A stretch of DNA of 64,000 bases, taken from the NCBI GenBank assembly GCA_947650365.1, contig OX393549.1, positions 79,127,533-79,191,532 of the forward strand. Reading direction: 5' to 3'. The DNA comes from Chamaelirium japonicum (lineage: Eukaryota > Streptophyta > Magnoliopsida > Liliales > Melanthiaceae). The position numbers and the translations under genes are program-made. The notes beneath the pieces are model-generated. The model ran no database searches and had not been told where the DNA came from. It saw only the letters and a program-made list of their open reading frames with translations. This document shows, piece after piece, positions 26,242 to 38,289 of the stretch. The stretch's first letter is position 1, and each line of letters starts with the position of its first letter.

Positions 26242-27712
26242 TTGGCTTCAAACAAGACACGAGTAATACCTTGAACACGAAATTCATACCTTCAAACTGT
26301 GAATCAATCGTTTGATCATTGTCTCCACCTTTGCTCTCGTGCTGAGAGCCCAATTTCTGTGTTTGGTGATTGCCAAAGTCGTTAGGCTTGGCCATTGGAA
26401 CCCACTTCCTTCTCATCCTCGCCTCTGAGCATGCTCCACCGGCACCCTTGCTCATCACCAAATATCGCGCCTGTGCCACCGCTCTCCCGGCTAATTTGTA
26501 TAGGCCTCTACCTAAGGTTCCCCTTTATAATCATGGATGCTCCGGCCCAAACCTTCACAACTGCACATGTTTTAGTGAATTGGCACTTGAGAGAATCTAG
26601 TCCAGAAAGAGAGACTACAGCCCCTTGTCACCCCGGAACATAAAAGATAACCTTGAGTGTCAAGACTCACCTGTCAGCATCTCAAGTCAAATATCCTTGA
26701 ATCCCCTTATCGACACCTTGGAGTCATCACTAGTCGTCACCCTACCACAATCACACTCCGCATACTTGTCAAATCATGCCCAATGTGAACAGATATGATA
26801 TATGGCCCTACTATCAATTATCTACGCCTGGCTTTCTGTAGAATCAGTGCTAGCCACAACGTCAAATCCCTCACACATGGTAAAATCTACAGATCTGTCA
26901 TCCTCGGCACCTTTCTTTCCTTTAGGTAATCCTATGCAATCCGGTTTTTATCCACCTTTACACTTACACTTCGACTTGTAGTGCTTAAATTGACTACACT
27001 TCCGACCGAAACCTTACTCCTGCTTCTTCTTCACCCCCTTATGCATTTTCAATGCCTTGGCCTGGGGATCAACAACCACCTCCCTTGTCCCCGTTATATG
27101 AGCCTTGTTTAAGAGAAGTGTTTATATGACATCCTACAATTTGATCGAATCCTTTCCATAAAAGCATCGTGACCTTCAGATGCTCATAGAACTTGGGTAG
27201 TTATCCGAGAATAAGTAGTGTGTGCTTTGTCCTCCTCCTCATTTTTTCAATGACATTAATTAACTCCATCGTCGGTTGATTGAAGACTGAGATATGCTTC
27301 GCGATCCTCGTACATTCTGTCATCCAAATATTGAAAATCTTCTGCTTCAAGTACAACCTCTTCGTGAGTGACCGGGTCATGTACATACTCTTCAACTTCT
27401 CCCACAACCATAGAAATCTCCCTGGAGACTTTCATCAATATGACATTCGTAAGACACATCCGAATTGTGGTCACCATCTTGAAATCAAACACATCCCAAT
27501 CATCATCCTTCATCATGTCTGGCTTGATGCCCTTGAAAGCTTTGATAATCTGGGATGGATCAATGCATCCCTGATTTGTATTTTTCATAAGTCAAAGTTG
27601 ATATGCCCATCGAACTTCTTGATCTCGAACCTCACGTTCGACCCAAGACTCATCATCTCCAATTTCTTTACCTTCGACTTGGTTTGATAACAAGAATCCT
27701 GATACCAATTAT
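26242..27712 (-). mobile_element. Internal region of the old copia element: gag and protease remnants
   Basis: On the minus strand a tRNA-iMet-type primer-binding sequence TTGGTATCAGG lies next to the LTR end (about 27,699-27,709). Gag of the UBN2/copia type follows: FEIKKFDGHINFDL, and a segment with DWDVFDFKMVTTIRMCLTN. A protease-like IIDS segment is recognisable near 26,820. It is a fossil with many breaks, and integrase and reverse transcriptase are missing. Confidence 0.82.
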
Positions 27713-28250
27713 TGTGGAACCAAGGTTTCATGTAGCGGAAAGAAATTCTCAATCGAGGTGTGATAAACCTTGCACTGGTAGACGACAATCACCATTATCG
27801 TGAAGAACGAACAAGAACAAAGCATAAGCATTCACACACAAGATATTATGACAACTGATCAATTGATTCACTAGTATGGGAAAACAAGAATACATGTTTG
27901 TTCATCCTCTCCCAATTCCTCACACACCCTCAAAGATATTACCCCTCCAAAAAGAAGAGATCTCGTAACCCTCACACCTAAGAACAAGAACCCTCCATCG
28001 AAACCCTAGGAGGCCCCGATGAATTTCCCTCGCTCTCCCTCGATGATGGCCACCCTCTCAACCCAAGAATATATACCTTCGATCCATCTCTAGGTTTGAC
28101 CTAGAACTACCTACAAATAGGCAAAAGTCCGTGTACAAGTTGTAGGGGGAAACCCATGCAAAAACACAATCCTAATCGACCAAATCCCGCATCCAGACCT
28201 AATTTCGCCCGAGTTAGCGAAGCTCTAGGGATGTGTCAGGCCCTAGAAAT

Positions 28251-29104
28251 TTGAATACTGATCCCTAGGGTGTGAGGTGAGAAGAAAGGGAACGGTTTGG
28301 GTTTTGGTCAAGTAACTACACTAAGTTGGGGGTCTCACAGGGCTACAATACTCTCTCTCGCACATCTGAAAACAAAAAAAATGAGAAAATAAACTCAACA
28401 TTCAAGAAGGTTATCCTTTCAGTATGAGTGGCACTTGGTGCCACTGCATACTGACAGGGGGTCCCTCTAAGGAGCACGACGCTCAAGCTCAACGGCAAGC
28501 AAATTAATCTCACCCACTTCTTGACACTCGGGTGTACCAATCTGGTTGACATATCTACATGTTTGATCAATTAGGTCATTTATATATTATTATATTTTTG
28601 GATGATCTATCCTAGGATTGGGGCCTTAAGGAGATATCTACCCAAAGAAAATTCACAATTGAATCATTGCAATATAATCTAAACTAGACCACATATAGAG
28701 TTACATCCTTGATATAGTAAAAGTCTGACAAAGACAACAGAAAGTCCTCCAACTACTGCTACTACTCCATGATTGCTATCCGAAGTCCAGTTCCGATTTG
28801 CTAACCTGCAAGAGAGTACTCGTCGGAATGAGTAGCCCCCCCATTAATCCCTGGGAATGTTAGCCAATTTAATATCTAGTAACAAGCTGACAATATAAGA
28901 ACTAGTAAATACCATATTTTAACACGATTTTCTGATTAACCTAATTGGCATACTATATTCTCAACATAACCAAGGTGTCCATGTAATAACAATGTTCTCA
29001 TGCAAACCCTAATGTCAATAGATTATCAAGCATAATAGTTTCATAGTCCAACATCAACAATCCATTGTTCTTATATAATAATTAAGTGAGTCATTTATCC
29101 TATT
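28251..29104. other. Unassigned non-coding stretch
   Basis: No recognisable gene. The text around 28,340-28,620 and 28,750-28,900 is unique within the window. ORFs are short and without resemblance. Confidence 0.5.
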
Positions 29105-29270
29105 GTGAACTCCGAATATTTTATTCGTCCTACCACTAGACAGGAATTACTATAGGGTCTTTTATTTCGATATAGAAGACCAACTCTCTGGCATTGCATC
29201 AACCAACAGCATGCACAAAATACACCTAGATGATCATAAAAGCACAATGGATAAAATATTCGGAGTTCAC
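29105..29270. mobile_element. 166-bp element with perfect 20-bp inverted ends
   Basis: GTGAACTCCGAATATTTTAT at 29,105-29,124 is exactly complementary to ATAAAATATTCGGAGTTCAC at 29,251-29,270. No clear target duplication was found, so it may be a MITE or a chance-preserved inverted repeat of other origin. Confidence 0.6.
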
Positions 29271-30954
29271 GGTGGTGCTTTAACTCCTAATTTGCTTTAT
29301 TATAGGGCCTTTAATTACCCCAGGGGGGTTGCTAGGCCAATCCCTATTCGAGAGCTACTCCTCTTAGCTTTACCACAACCCGTGTCCGTGACCCCTAACC
29401 TACTGATATTTGGCTGTGCACACAGGTGGTTTACGACCCTTGCATACACGAGGTTTCTATCTTCTTACAAGGTAGATTATCAGATTAATCATTTCCCACA
29501 AGCTCTCAAATCTACACAGTGAGTAGTCATTTTCAATAATATAATCTGGGATTCGTACTGTACTCGCAACCCAGATTGCATGATATATATAATAATGTAA
29601 ATTCTCCCAGATCCCAATTTAGATACAATCCCCACAGTCCTTTCGGGAGGGTGAGGGTCACAGTTGTCATTATTTATTATTTTATTCATATCTTAGATTT
29701 AAGGGGAAGGCATGCAAGATGTCCATAGAAAATTATAATTAATTATTACTCAGTGCGTGCGCCGCTGAATTAGTGACTCCGCATGCAAGGTGGGATCCAC
29801 TTGACTGAATGTGACGAGTCCGATAGGACCTGCATGTAGTGTCATAGACACCTACCCTTAGTTTAACTAGACTATCCAAACTAGCAATTAGATTATGATG
29901 TGAGTGTCACCAGATTCGCACACAATCTACTGCTATCCTCTGCCCCGACTCCACCAAGTCGATGCAGCCCAAGCCTAAGAAGTGCATATAATCGAATTAC
30001 CAGTCTATTATTTAAAGAGTCAGCTGTGAGGGTTTAGGCCTGAACGAGGTTCAACTCGTCAGTCATCCAAGATGCCCTTGGGCTTTGGTGCGAGTACATG
30101 TCAATAGGTACATATATAGTTCACAATGCCTCCCAAGCATAAACTCAAATTGGCAATAATTATCATACGTCGTTCGACCAAAACCCGAAATGGGTAAGGT
30201 TGACACAAGGGGTTAGGAGCCACTATTGTTGAGCCATAAGCATAGAAATTGATGCAGCCCATTCGGCGCAAAGATGGCACTATGCGCAAAGGCATGATGG
30301 CTTTGTATAAAAAAACAAAGGAGGCCATAGCCAGAGGTTTAACTCACGGCCAAAAGAGGCCGATCGACAATCGTCGATGTCCTGATGCGGTTCACATGGC
30401 TCGACACCACGGTCTAGCAACAAATAATAAAATTTTCACTAAATCGCCTTGCTCTATCATCAAAATTGACGACTCAAGAGAGTGCTCGGCTTGGCGGGTG
30501 GCTATCAGCCCATGAAGCTTGGCAGGACTTGGTCGGGCTCCGTCGGTTACATAGTTGCCGGCCACATGGCCGACGGGCATGACTGCGATAAAAGAGAAAA
30601 AGGAAATCATGCTAGGAGGCAAGGGCTGGTCTTGACAAAACCCAAAAAAAAGGGAAAGTAAAGTAAGGGGGAAGGAGGAGAGGGGCTGGCCTGGTGGTCC
30701 TCGCCTTCGGATGTGGCTCCTCTCCTTGCTCATCTTCTTCGTCGGCTCCTCTTTACCGATCAGCTGTTGCGCACCACCTAGAGAAAGAGCGGGATCGAGA
30801 GAGAGGTGAGATAGAGAGAGGGGTTAGGTTAGGGTTTTTGGTGATGGGAAGAGAAGGGGACTGGGCTCGAGCTTCCTTTAAAAGTGGAGGAGGGTGGCTA
30901 GGTATGAAAGGGGCCGAAATCTGCAGGATTTGGGGTGACGGAGAGGAGGGCTAA
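29271..30954. other. Unassigned non-coding stretch
   Basis: No recognisable gene. ORFs of 66-113 aa overlap on both strands at 30,250-30,950 where GC content rises; none has a family signature. Confidence 0.5.
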
Positions 30955-31285
30955 TGTTACGAACCCAATCGTTTTTCCAAAAGCTCCGAAGCTATTGGAG
31001 ATAGGGCTTGAAAACTATTTAGGCATATAACATACGACCATACTTCCTCGGCCGACGTCCTTGTTGGCCCACTCTATTGACACTCGGACAATGGTAGCCC
31101 TTTCCCTTTTTGGCAGCTTCCACTGACCTACCAGTATTTTAATCTAGCCTATAGGTCACCCTTCCGGGATTTGAACCTTTGATGTGGGGGTGGCTCTAAT
31201 ACCAAATGTTACGAACCCGACCGTTTTTTTTAGAAGCTCCGAAGTTGTTGGAGATTGTGCTCGATAACTATTTAGGCACATAACA
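30955..31285 (-). mobile_element. Complete TRIM (terminal-repeat retrotransposon in miniature), 331 bp
   Basis: Two direct repeats, 30,955-31,032 (78 bp) and 31,207-31,285 (79 bp), each start TGTTA and end TAACA. A perfect 5-bp duplication GCTAA flanks the element (30,950-30,954 and 31,286-31,290). Read on the minus strand, the right LTR is followed by TT and then TGGTATTAGAGCCA, a primer-binding site for initiator tRNA-Met with one difference from the usual TGGTATCAGAGC. The internal region is only 174 bp and non-coding, as is usual for TRIMs. Confidence 0.93.
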
Positions 31286-31312
31286 GCTAAGGATTTAGGG
31301 TGGCTGTAGGGG

Positions 31313-32062
31313 CATGGTTTTAACAACGGGCGTCATGACGGCCGTCATGACGCCCAAACCCATATAACGTCATAAAAAGTATAGATATTACGGGTGCCTG
31401 TTTTTTAAGCGATAGAAATCGTCGTGACGCCTATGATGGCCATGACAACTAAATAACACTCATAATGTTGTTTTCTCTCAATTCTTCATCTACTTTATAA
31501 TTTATTATCATCTCAATCTTCTCATTTTATACTAAAAAATATTTTTTTAATTATATTTTATATGATAAAAATGATTAATAAAGAATAAATAAGTAAAAAA
31601 ATATCATTTATAGTCTAGCTTCTTGCTAACATAATTTTTAACATTATCAAATGCTATGTTTAACCAATTTCAATTTTTGTTTTTTCATTTCTATCATTTT
31701 CTTTTATATTATCTTATTTCTTACTATAAATATCCCCACACTCCTCTCATTTACTTCACACCCGAACTCATCTTTCTCCTCTCATTTTCCTCACACCCTC
31801 CTCTCATTATTTAAAATAATCAAAATTTAATATTTTATTAAACAAATTCTTTATATATCATTAAAAAATTAAGTACCGTTATTTTGTCCGTCGAACCATC
31901 GTGACACTTCCGTTATGACGTCCGTTAAACAACATAATAATATGAATATAAAACTTTAAGAAAAAATATCAATTAAAAAAAACTGTCTTAAAGATTGTCA
32001 TACCGTCACGATGATCCTGAGACAACCCGTTATTGACCGAAATAACGTCATTTAAAATCTTG
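31313..32062. mobile_element. hAT-like element, 750 bp, with CGTCATGACG subterminal motifs
   Basis: Left end CATGGTTTTAACAACGG and right end (minus strand) CAAGATTTTAAATGACG form short inverted repeats. GTAGGGG occurs on both flanks (31,306-31,312 and 32,063-32,069). Near the left end there is a palindrome built of CGTCATGACGGCCGTCATGA; more CGTCA/TGACG words lie near the right end. AT-rich centre, no transposase. Confidence 0.75.
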
Positions 32063-32069
32063 GTAGGGG

Positions 32070-32765
32070 GTGAGAAAGGGACAATGATGAAGAGGGGAGG
32101 CAGATTAGTCAACAAAAGGGGGTTGAATAGAGTGGCAGATAGGGTTATGTGTACATATGTGTGTTGGGGTTTGAGTTGGGTTTGGTTGGAAAGGTTGGTT
32201 GGATGGGTTGGTTGAGACGTGGATGTGGTGTATGAGATCAGATCAAAAAAAATAAAAAATTGGGTTTAAATCCGATTAAAGATCTCTTTGATCCTGGGTA
32301 CTAACCAACTGGACATCCTTCTGTTTAAAGCTTCAATTCCAAATCACTTAATTAAGAAATAAAATATCTTTTGCCAAAGTAATGATCCAGTTAAAATCAG
32401 AAGATGATCATCCGACGATTCGATCCTGCGACCTACACTACTCTTTAGTATTGCTGCTAACCCTTTCTCGGCAACGAATCATCCACCGTTTATTGATATT
32501 TATACAATTGGTCACACACACATCTACTCAACACAAGAGTAATCCCTTCACTTTGCGACCCGGAATCAGGACCCATGGTCTAGCTCTTCACATCTCAACC
32601 CCACAAATCATCAAAATATTTTTGCACAATGACAAAAACTAGTTTAATTAATTTAGCAAAATATTATAATAAAGAGCATTGTGGTTGCCCTTGGCAAAAA
32701 AATAAACTCGGAAAAATCGGGCATTTTAGGACACCAGGGTGAAATTCCTGGCAGAGAGATTTCTT
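32070..32765. other. Non-coding stretch leading into an old LTR copy
   Basis: No gene. From about 32,715 the sequence (GAAATTCCTGGCAGAG) matches the old copia LTR family at about 26,045, and continues at 39,376 after the gypsy-like insertion. Confidence 0.6.
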
Positions 32766-32770
32766 GGATC

Positions 32771-33442
32771 TGTGGGTGCAAAATCTGACTAACGCCCAAC
32801 AGTGGGACCCACAGCTCTGCCTGGGGCGCACAAGTCCAGCGGTGGGACCCACAACTCTACCTGGGACCCACAAGTCCAACGGTGGGACCCGCAATCCTGC
32901 CTGGGGCTCACGAGTACGACGGTGGGACCCGCAGCCCTGCTGGGGGCCCACTTGCACTATCTGAGGTCTGATAAATCCCCCCGGATATTTACCAAACTCT
33001 GGATATTTCGAAGAATATTTCTAGAATATTCCCTAGATAAACTAAACCTCTATAAATAGCAGACCCTGTAAATGATTCCAAATCCTGAAATCAAAACCAT
33101 AATTTCACTTTCTGTTTTCCAAAGCTCCTTGAGCTTTTTGGTTTTCAGATTCCCTCTCTAACCTCTGTCATCTTGTAAAAAAGCACTCATCGGCCTGCCG
33201 AGAGTAGCTCTATTTCATTTAGAGATAGTGGATTCAAAGGTTGCGTCTTACCGCACGGAGACGTAGGCTTCAGCCAAACTTCATCACCACATCTAGTGTC
33301 AACTATGTCTCTATTCTACAGTGTTTGTGTGACAGCTTAGCAAGTTACAACTCAGCGTTTCGAAGCGCGCCACATCCCGAAGGGTCAAATCTTCAATCGA
33401 CTGTTGGAGTCACGTACGACGGTCATGAAATCCTCCCCCATA
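32771..33442 (+). repeat. 5' LTR of the gypsy-like element
   Basis: Contains a short tandem array of GGTGGGACCCACA-type units near its start, a TATA-like CTATAAATAG near 33,050 and the conserved GGTTGCGTCTTACCGCACGG. Its right end is less sharp than that of the partner because the terminal bases differ. Confidence 0.85.
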
Positions 33443-34640
33443 GTTTGACACCGTTTGTTGGATCTTCTGGTCCTATCAACTTACAACTTCTAAGTTTCCC
33501 AACTCCTTTGGTAGCTGCTACCGGTTGCCTGAGCAATCCGTCACTCTCCATTGTTACACCTAAATGGAGAAGACACCGATGGACCATCCGGAGTAAAGAA
33601 GCATGCACCCAGACGCTCAACATCCAACGACTCGCTCAATGAGTCGTCGTTTCGCGACGATCCAACACCCGGAACAATAACTCGCTGTTAATTCAAGGAG
33701 TCAACAGTCGGTTGATCGCGTCGCCCAGGCTCAACCTCAACAGTCGCCTCAACTCGCTGGCCTAACTCCTCAGCGCTTGGGGAAAGCACATATCTCTCCC
33801 AGTGCTGGTGCACAAACGACGTACCAGATCACGGTAGAGGACTTCCAGCTTCTCACTCTCATGGAGCAGAACGCTGCTCTCATGGTTGAGAGAGACTCTC
33901 TCCGATAAATCACTATCAATGCAAGAGTCAACCCTCCGTGGTCAACCACTGGCATCAACGATGGAGCAAACGTCCGCCGATCGGTCGACCAATCTTCCGC
34001 TCCTTCCAGACGATCCGTCATCGACATCCCTCGACTGTCCCTTGAATCCCTCTCAAGAAGACCCTCGCCTATTCCTCCCAAGCCAACGGTCTGGGAACGG
34101 CTCAATAAATCTACTTGCCATCCTGAGCCTCTCGGTTCCGAGTCATCCTTCGATCCCTGCATCGTGAGGGATGTTCGGAATGATGGACACCGCTCCAGAG
34201 TTTGACAATATTACAATGGCGACCGAGCCCCAGCCGGGCATCGGATGACGAGATGGACTCTGACACCTTCTTTACCTCCTCTTCCTCCAAGACGCCTCTC
34301 TGACCAGCAAGGCGATCGAAGGAACGATCATGCCTCCGGAGGCCCGCTTCATCGATAGATTCTCCGTGACCTGTTTCCTCGAAGCTGGAAAGCTCCCACT
34401 CTCCCCAAGTTCAACTGTCTGACTGGAGATCCGACGCTGCACGCCCTCGCCTTCAGACAAGCATTGATGCCACATGATAGGGACAACAAGGTTCTATATC
34501 GCACCTTCGTTCGCAGCCTGGATGATATGTTACTCGATTGGTATCACAACCTCTCGAACGGTTCCGTGAGTTGGTTCGAGGATCTGACAGACCTCTTTGT
34601 TTAATATTATTGACTAAACCTCAAGCCGGAAAAGAAGCTG
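33443..34640 (+). other. Leader and upstream part of the gypsy-like element
   Basis: The sequence after the LTR, TTTGACACCGTTTGTTGG, recalls the start of the internal region in plant Tat-type gypsy elements. No long ORF is kept on the plus strand. Scattered open frames on both strands are not recognised. Confidence 0.5.
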
Positions 34641-35081
34641 GACTCCCTTTACCGGCTCAGGATGGGATCGAATGAAACCCTCCGAGAGTTCTCTCGGAGG
34701 TTCCGGAACAAGCATGCTGCGCTCTCCGGACACCACCTTGGCGATGAAGCCATCATGCTCGTATTCCAGAATGCCCTACGCTTTGACCTCCACATCTACA
34801 ACGACCTCATCCGCAATCCTCCTGCCTCCCTTGGAGTGATATTCGATCAAATTCAAAAGGAGATCGAGGTGGAGGACGATCAAGTCGCTCGCAAGAAACG
34901 TGACCTCGAGAAGTGCTTTTTGATAACGCACCAACGAGACCAATACCTCAGAAAACCACGGACACCAAAGAAAAATATCCCATCCACTGATCAGAGTAGA
35001 AGGCCGTCGATTGTCAACAACTTGGAATGTCGCTCATCTGAAATCCTTGATATAACATCTTCCGAGTTATCAACAAAATAA
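34640..35081 (+). mobile_element. Gag (Retrotrans_gag domain) remnant of the gypsy-like element
   Basis: The translation has the helical gag core typical of plant gypsy elements: SLYRLRMGSNETLREFSRRF, then HHLGDEAIMLVFQNALR and a basic tail. No zinc knuckle or protease follows; tandem repeats begin shortly after. It is a fossil part of a non-autonomous element. Confidence 0.8.
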
Positions 35082-35143
35082 GAACTGTTTCAAGTTATAT
35101 CGAAGACTATCAAATTCTATCTCAATTTCTACTAAATGCCACA

Positions 35144-35890
35144 GTTAGTTCAGTTCGTGTTATAACACGATCGGCTAACTTGCAATGGTACAAAGCTATG
35201 TGTCCCGATACGTAGGTTCGACTGAAACAGTGCTTCGCTTAAGGTCAACTGATACAAGGGTGCTACGCTGAGTACTCTGAATCATTGGCATTGCACATTC
35301 TCCCATTGTCACGTAAGGACACATACACTAGTGCCTCCCTACAGTTAGTTCGGTTTGCGTTGCGACATGGCCGAATAACCTGCAACGGTACAAAGCTACG
35401 TGTCCCCATACATAGGTTCGACTGAAACGACGCTTCGCCCAAGTCCAACTGATATAAGGGCGCTACGCTAAGTACTCTGAATCATTGGCGTCGCACATGC
35501 TCCCGTTGTCATATAAGGACACATGCATTAGTACCTTGCCATAGTTAGTTCAGTTCGCATTGCGACATGATCGACTAATCTACAATGGTACAAAGCTATG
35601 TGTCCCGATATGTAGGTTCGACTACAATGGTGCTTCGCCTAAGTCTAACCGATAGAAGGGTGCTACAATGAGTACTCTGAATCATTGGTGTCGCACATGC
35701 TTCCGTTATCACGTAAGGGCACATGCACTAGTGCCTTGCCATAGTTAGTCTGATTCGTGTTGCAACATGGCCGGCTAACCTACAATGGTACAAAGCTACG
35801 TGATCCCAACATAGGTACGACTGAAATGGCGCTTCGCCTAAGTCCAACCGATACAAAGGCACCATGCTGAGTACGCCGAATTCTTACCCC
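35144..35890. repeat. 200-bp tandem array (~3.7 copies)
   Basis: The word GTTAGTT occurs at 35,144, 35,344, 35,544 and 35,744, exactly 200 bp apart. Each unit also has AATGGTACAAAGCTA, ATAGGTTCGACTGAAA or variants, and GAGTACTCTGAATCATTGG. Confidence 0.93.
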
Positions 35891-35929
35891 CATCGACTGG
35901 TAAGTCCAAGGTCCCACCCTTGGCATTCG

Positions 35930-36830
35930 AAGACAAAAGCCTGAGACGGCAATATCGTCTCGGCCCAAGGAGACAACCTTGTCACTCAAAGACATAGCCC
36001 GAGGTAGGCTTCGCCTCCTCGGCGCCTTCCAAAGCCCGAGACGGTGGCACCGTCTCAGTCCAAGGAGATGGCCTCGTCATTCAAAGACAAAGCCCGAGGC
36101 AGGCTTCGCCGCCTCAGTACCTTACAAAGCTCGAGACGTCGACATCGTCTCGACCCAAGGTGATCTCTACCTCGATATTCGAACACAAAGTCCGAGGTTG
36201 GCTTCACTGCATCGATACCTGACGAAGCCCGAGACGTCGGCACCGTCTCCGCCCGAGGCGACCTTCGCCTCGGCATTCGAAGACAAAGTACGAGACAGAC
36301 TTCGCCGCCTCGGGACCTGACGAAGCCCGAGACGTTGATACCGTCTCGGCTTGAGATAGCCTTCGCCTAGGTATTCAAAGACAAAGTCCGAGGCAGGTTT
36401 CGCCGCCTCGTCACCTGATGAATCTCGAGACATTGGCACCGTCTCGGCCCGAGGTGACCTTCGTCTCGGCCCGAGACGACCTTTGCCTCGACATTCGAAG
36501 ACAAAGTTCGAGGCAGGCTTTGCTGCCTCGGCACCTGACAAAGCCTAAGACATTGGCACTGTCTCAGCCCGAAACGGCCTTTGCCTCGACATTCAACGAA
36601 ACCTGTGGTGGTATCCACCTCGGTATTTGATGAAGCCCAAAGCTCCCGCTTCGGCACTCGAAGACGAAGCCCGAGGTGGACTTCGCCTCGGCATCCGATG
36701 AAGCCCGAGGCGCCCTCGCCACCTCGGCATTCAACAAAGTCCAAGGCCCTGCTCTTGGTGTTTGAATACAAAATCTAAGGAGATAGCCTTTAGCACTCGA
36801 CGACAAAAGTCCGAGATCCAAGCCTCGGCA
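35930..36830. repeat. ~97-bp tandem array of CCGAGGCAGGCTTCGCC / GAGACG...GTCTCGGCC units
   Basis: Words such as AAAGCCCGAGGCAGGCTTCG followed by CCGTCTCGGCCCGAGG and TTCGCCTCGGCATTCGAAGA recur near 35,990, 36,089, 36,186, 36,287, 36,382 and 36,502, with decaying copies to 36,830. Spacing varies from about 95 to 120 bp. Units contain many short inverted pairs (GAGACG with CGTCTC; CCGAGG with CCTCGG). ORFs through it on the minus strand are repeat artefacts. Confidence 0.88.
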
Positions 36831-37500
36831 TTCAACCAGCGACATCGATCCCCTGGACCGTCATCAGTTGGCAATGACTGATCAGACAGCACTTGACCGG
36901 GGGTCGTCCATATCAATCCACACACTCGGCGTTGGAATAATATCCTCGACTCCAATACGAATCTTCTAGGGATGGCCATTAAATTGGCTAAATGATATTT
37001 GTCCAAAGCTAATCAAAGCTACCAGTTATCGTGGGTATATGACGTTGCATCAAACCAGTCATTCAACATGGCTGCCAATAGCAAGCTCCATAACACCAAC
37101 GGTTGGGATTTTCACTCATCAACAACAAGGCAAACGCTCCTCTTCTTCGATGGCACGATCGGCAGTGACCCCTTGACGAGCAGCTTATACTCGAGCTGCA
37201 ATCCGATCACGGCATCTGATCACCGCATCCCGGGAGCATACCATCAACGAACGGGATTCGCATTGATAGCGGAACCCAATTTCAGTACAGAAGACATCTC
37301 CAACTAAAGAGAAGGGATCCCACTCGGACCACAATTTGGTATTCAATTCAACCGACTCTCAAGCGAACTCTATCCAGGTCAAAGAGCTGCCATTCATTGT
37401 GTTGATCGAATGAAATTTCGTCCAAAGCCATGCAAAGAACCCAATATCAACGGCCATGATTTGTTCACAGAAAAAAAAAATGGCTCCTTGTTGGTAACTG
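36831..37500. other. Spacer within the gypsy-like element
   Basis: No gene or repeat recognised between the ~97-bp array and the C-rich block. Confidence 0.55.
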
Positions 37501-38103
37501 TGTCGGAAAAAAAAGCCTCTTGCAAGACCCGCCTCCCCCCCCCACAACACATAAGCCAAAAAAGACCCCCCCCCCCCCCCCTTCGGCCTCCCTCGCGCCC
37601 TACCGCCACCTCCCGCCACCGCAGCCGTCGAACCCGAGCCCGCAGCCGCGCCACCCGACCTCCCGACCCCACCTCCGTCCACTTCGGCCGGTGCCCGACC
37701 CCCCTCCCCCCGCTGCTGTCCCTTCCCCGCGCCCGGCCGTTGCCGTAGCCTTCGCACCCGAGCCCGCAGCCGCGACGCCCGACCTTCCGACCCCCGCCGC
37801 CCCACCTGCCCGGCCGCCGCCTCCCACCCGCCAACCACACCCCGCTGGCATCCCTCGCGCCCAGCCAACTCCCGCCAGCCCCGCCGCCGCCCGGCTACCT
37901 CCTCCCTCCCCTGTTCATCAAACCCTACGACCCAACCACGATTTTCCCTTTTTGCACAAAACACCCCCCTTGCGACCCGAACAAAACGCCCCGGTTTTTT
38001 ACCCAAAAGCCCCCTGTGACTTTTGCCATAACCCCTCCCCCCCCACCGTCCCCTGCGATTTTTGCCCGAAACCCCCCGCGCCCTAAGTTCTTCGTCCCGA
38101 ACC

Positions 38104-38159
<56 letters not shown>

Positions 38160-38240
38160 CCCCCAGTTTCTTTTGCCAAAACCCCCCACTTCAGTTCTTT
38201 CGGCCAAAACCCCCCGACCCCGACTCACGTAATTGCCCAC
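37501..38240. repeat. C-rich block with a 53-nt poly(C) run
   Basis: The plus strand is extremely C-rich. It includes a run of 17-18 C near 37,570, an uninterrupted run of 53 C at 38,106-38,158 and several TTTTGCCNNAACCCCCC units on either side. The frames on both strands (up to 293 aa on minus) are low-complexity Gly/Arg or Pro/Ala translations and are not called as genes. Confidence 0.85.
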
Positions 38241-38289
38241 CGGCGCCGGCCTTGCCCTGTGGAGTCCCAGTCAACCAGATTTCCACCTG

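Noticed and set aside
36055-36845. Several 70-134-aa ORFs on both strands
   Set aside because: They are translations of the ~97-bp tandem array and show only its periodicity.
37359-38240. 293-aa minus-strand ORF (and long plus-strand Pro/Ala-rich frames)
   Set aside because: Translation of the C-rich block and poly(C) run; low complexity, overlapping frames on both strands, inside a retroelement.
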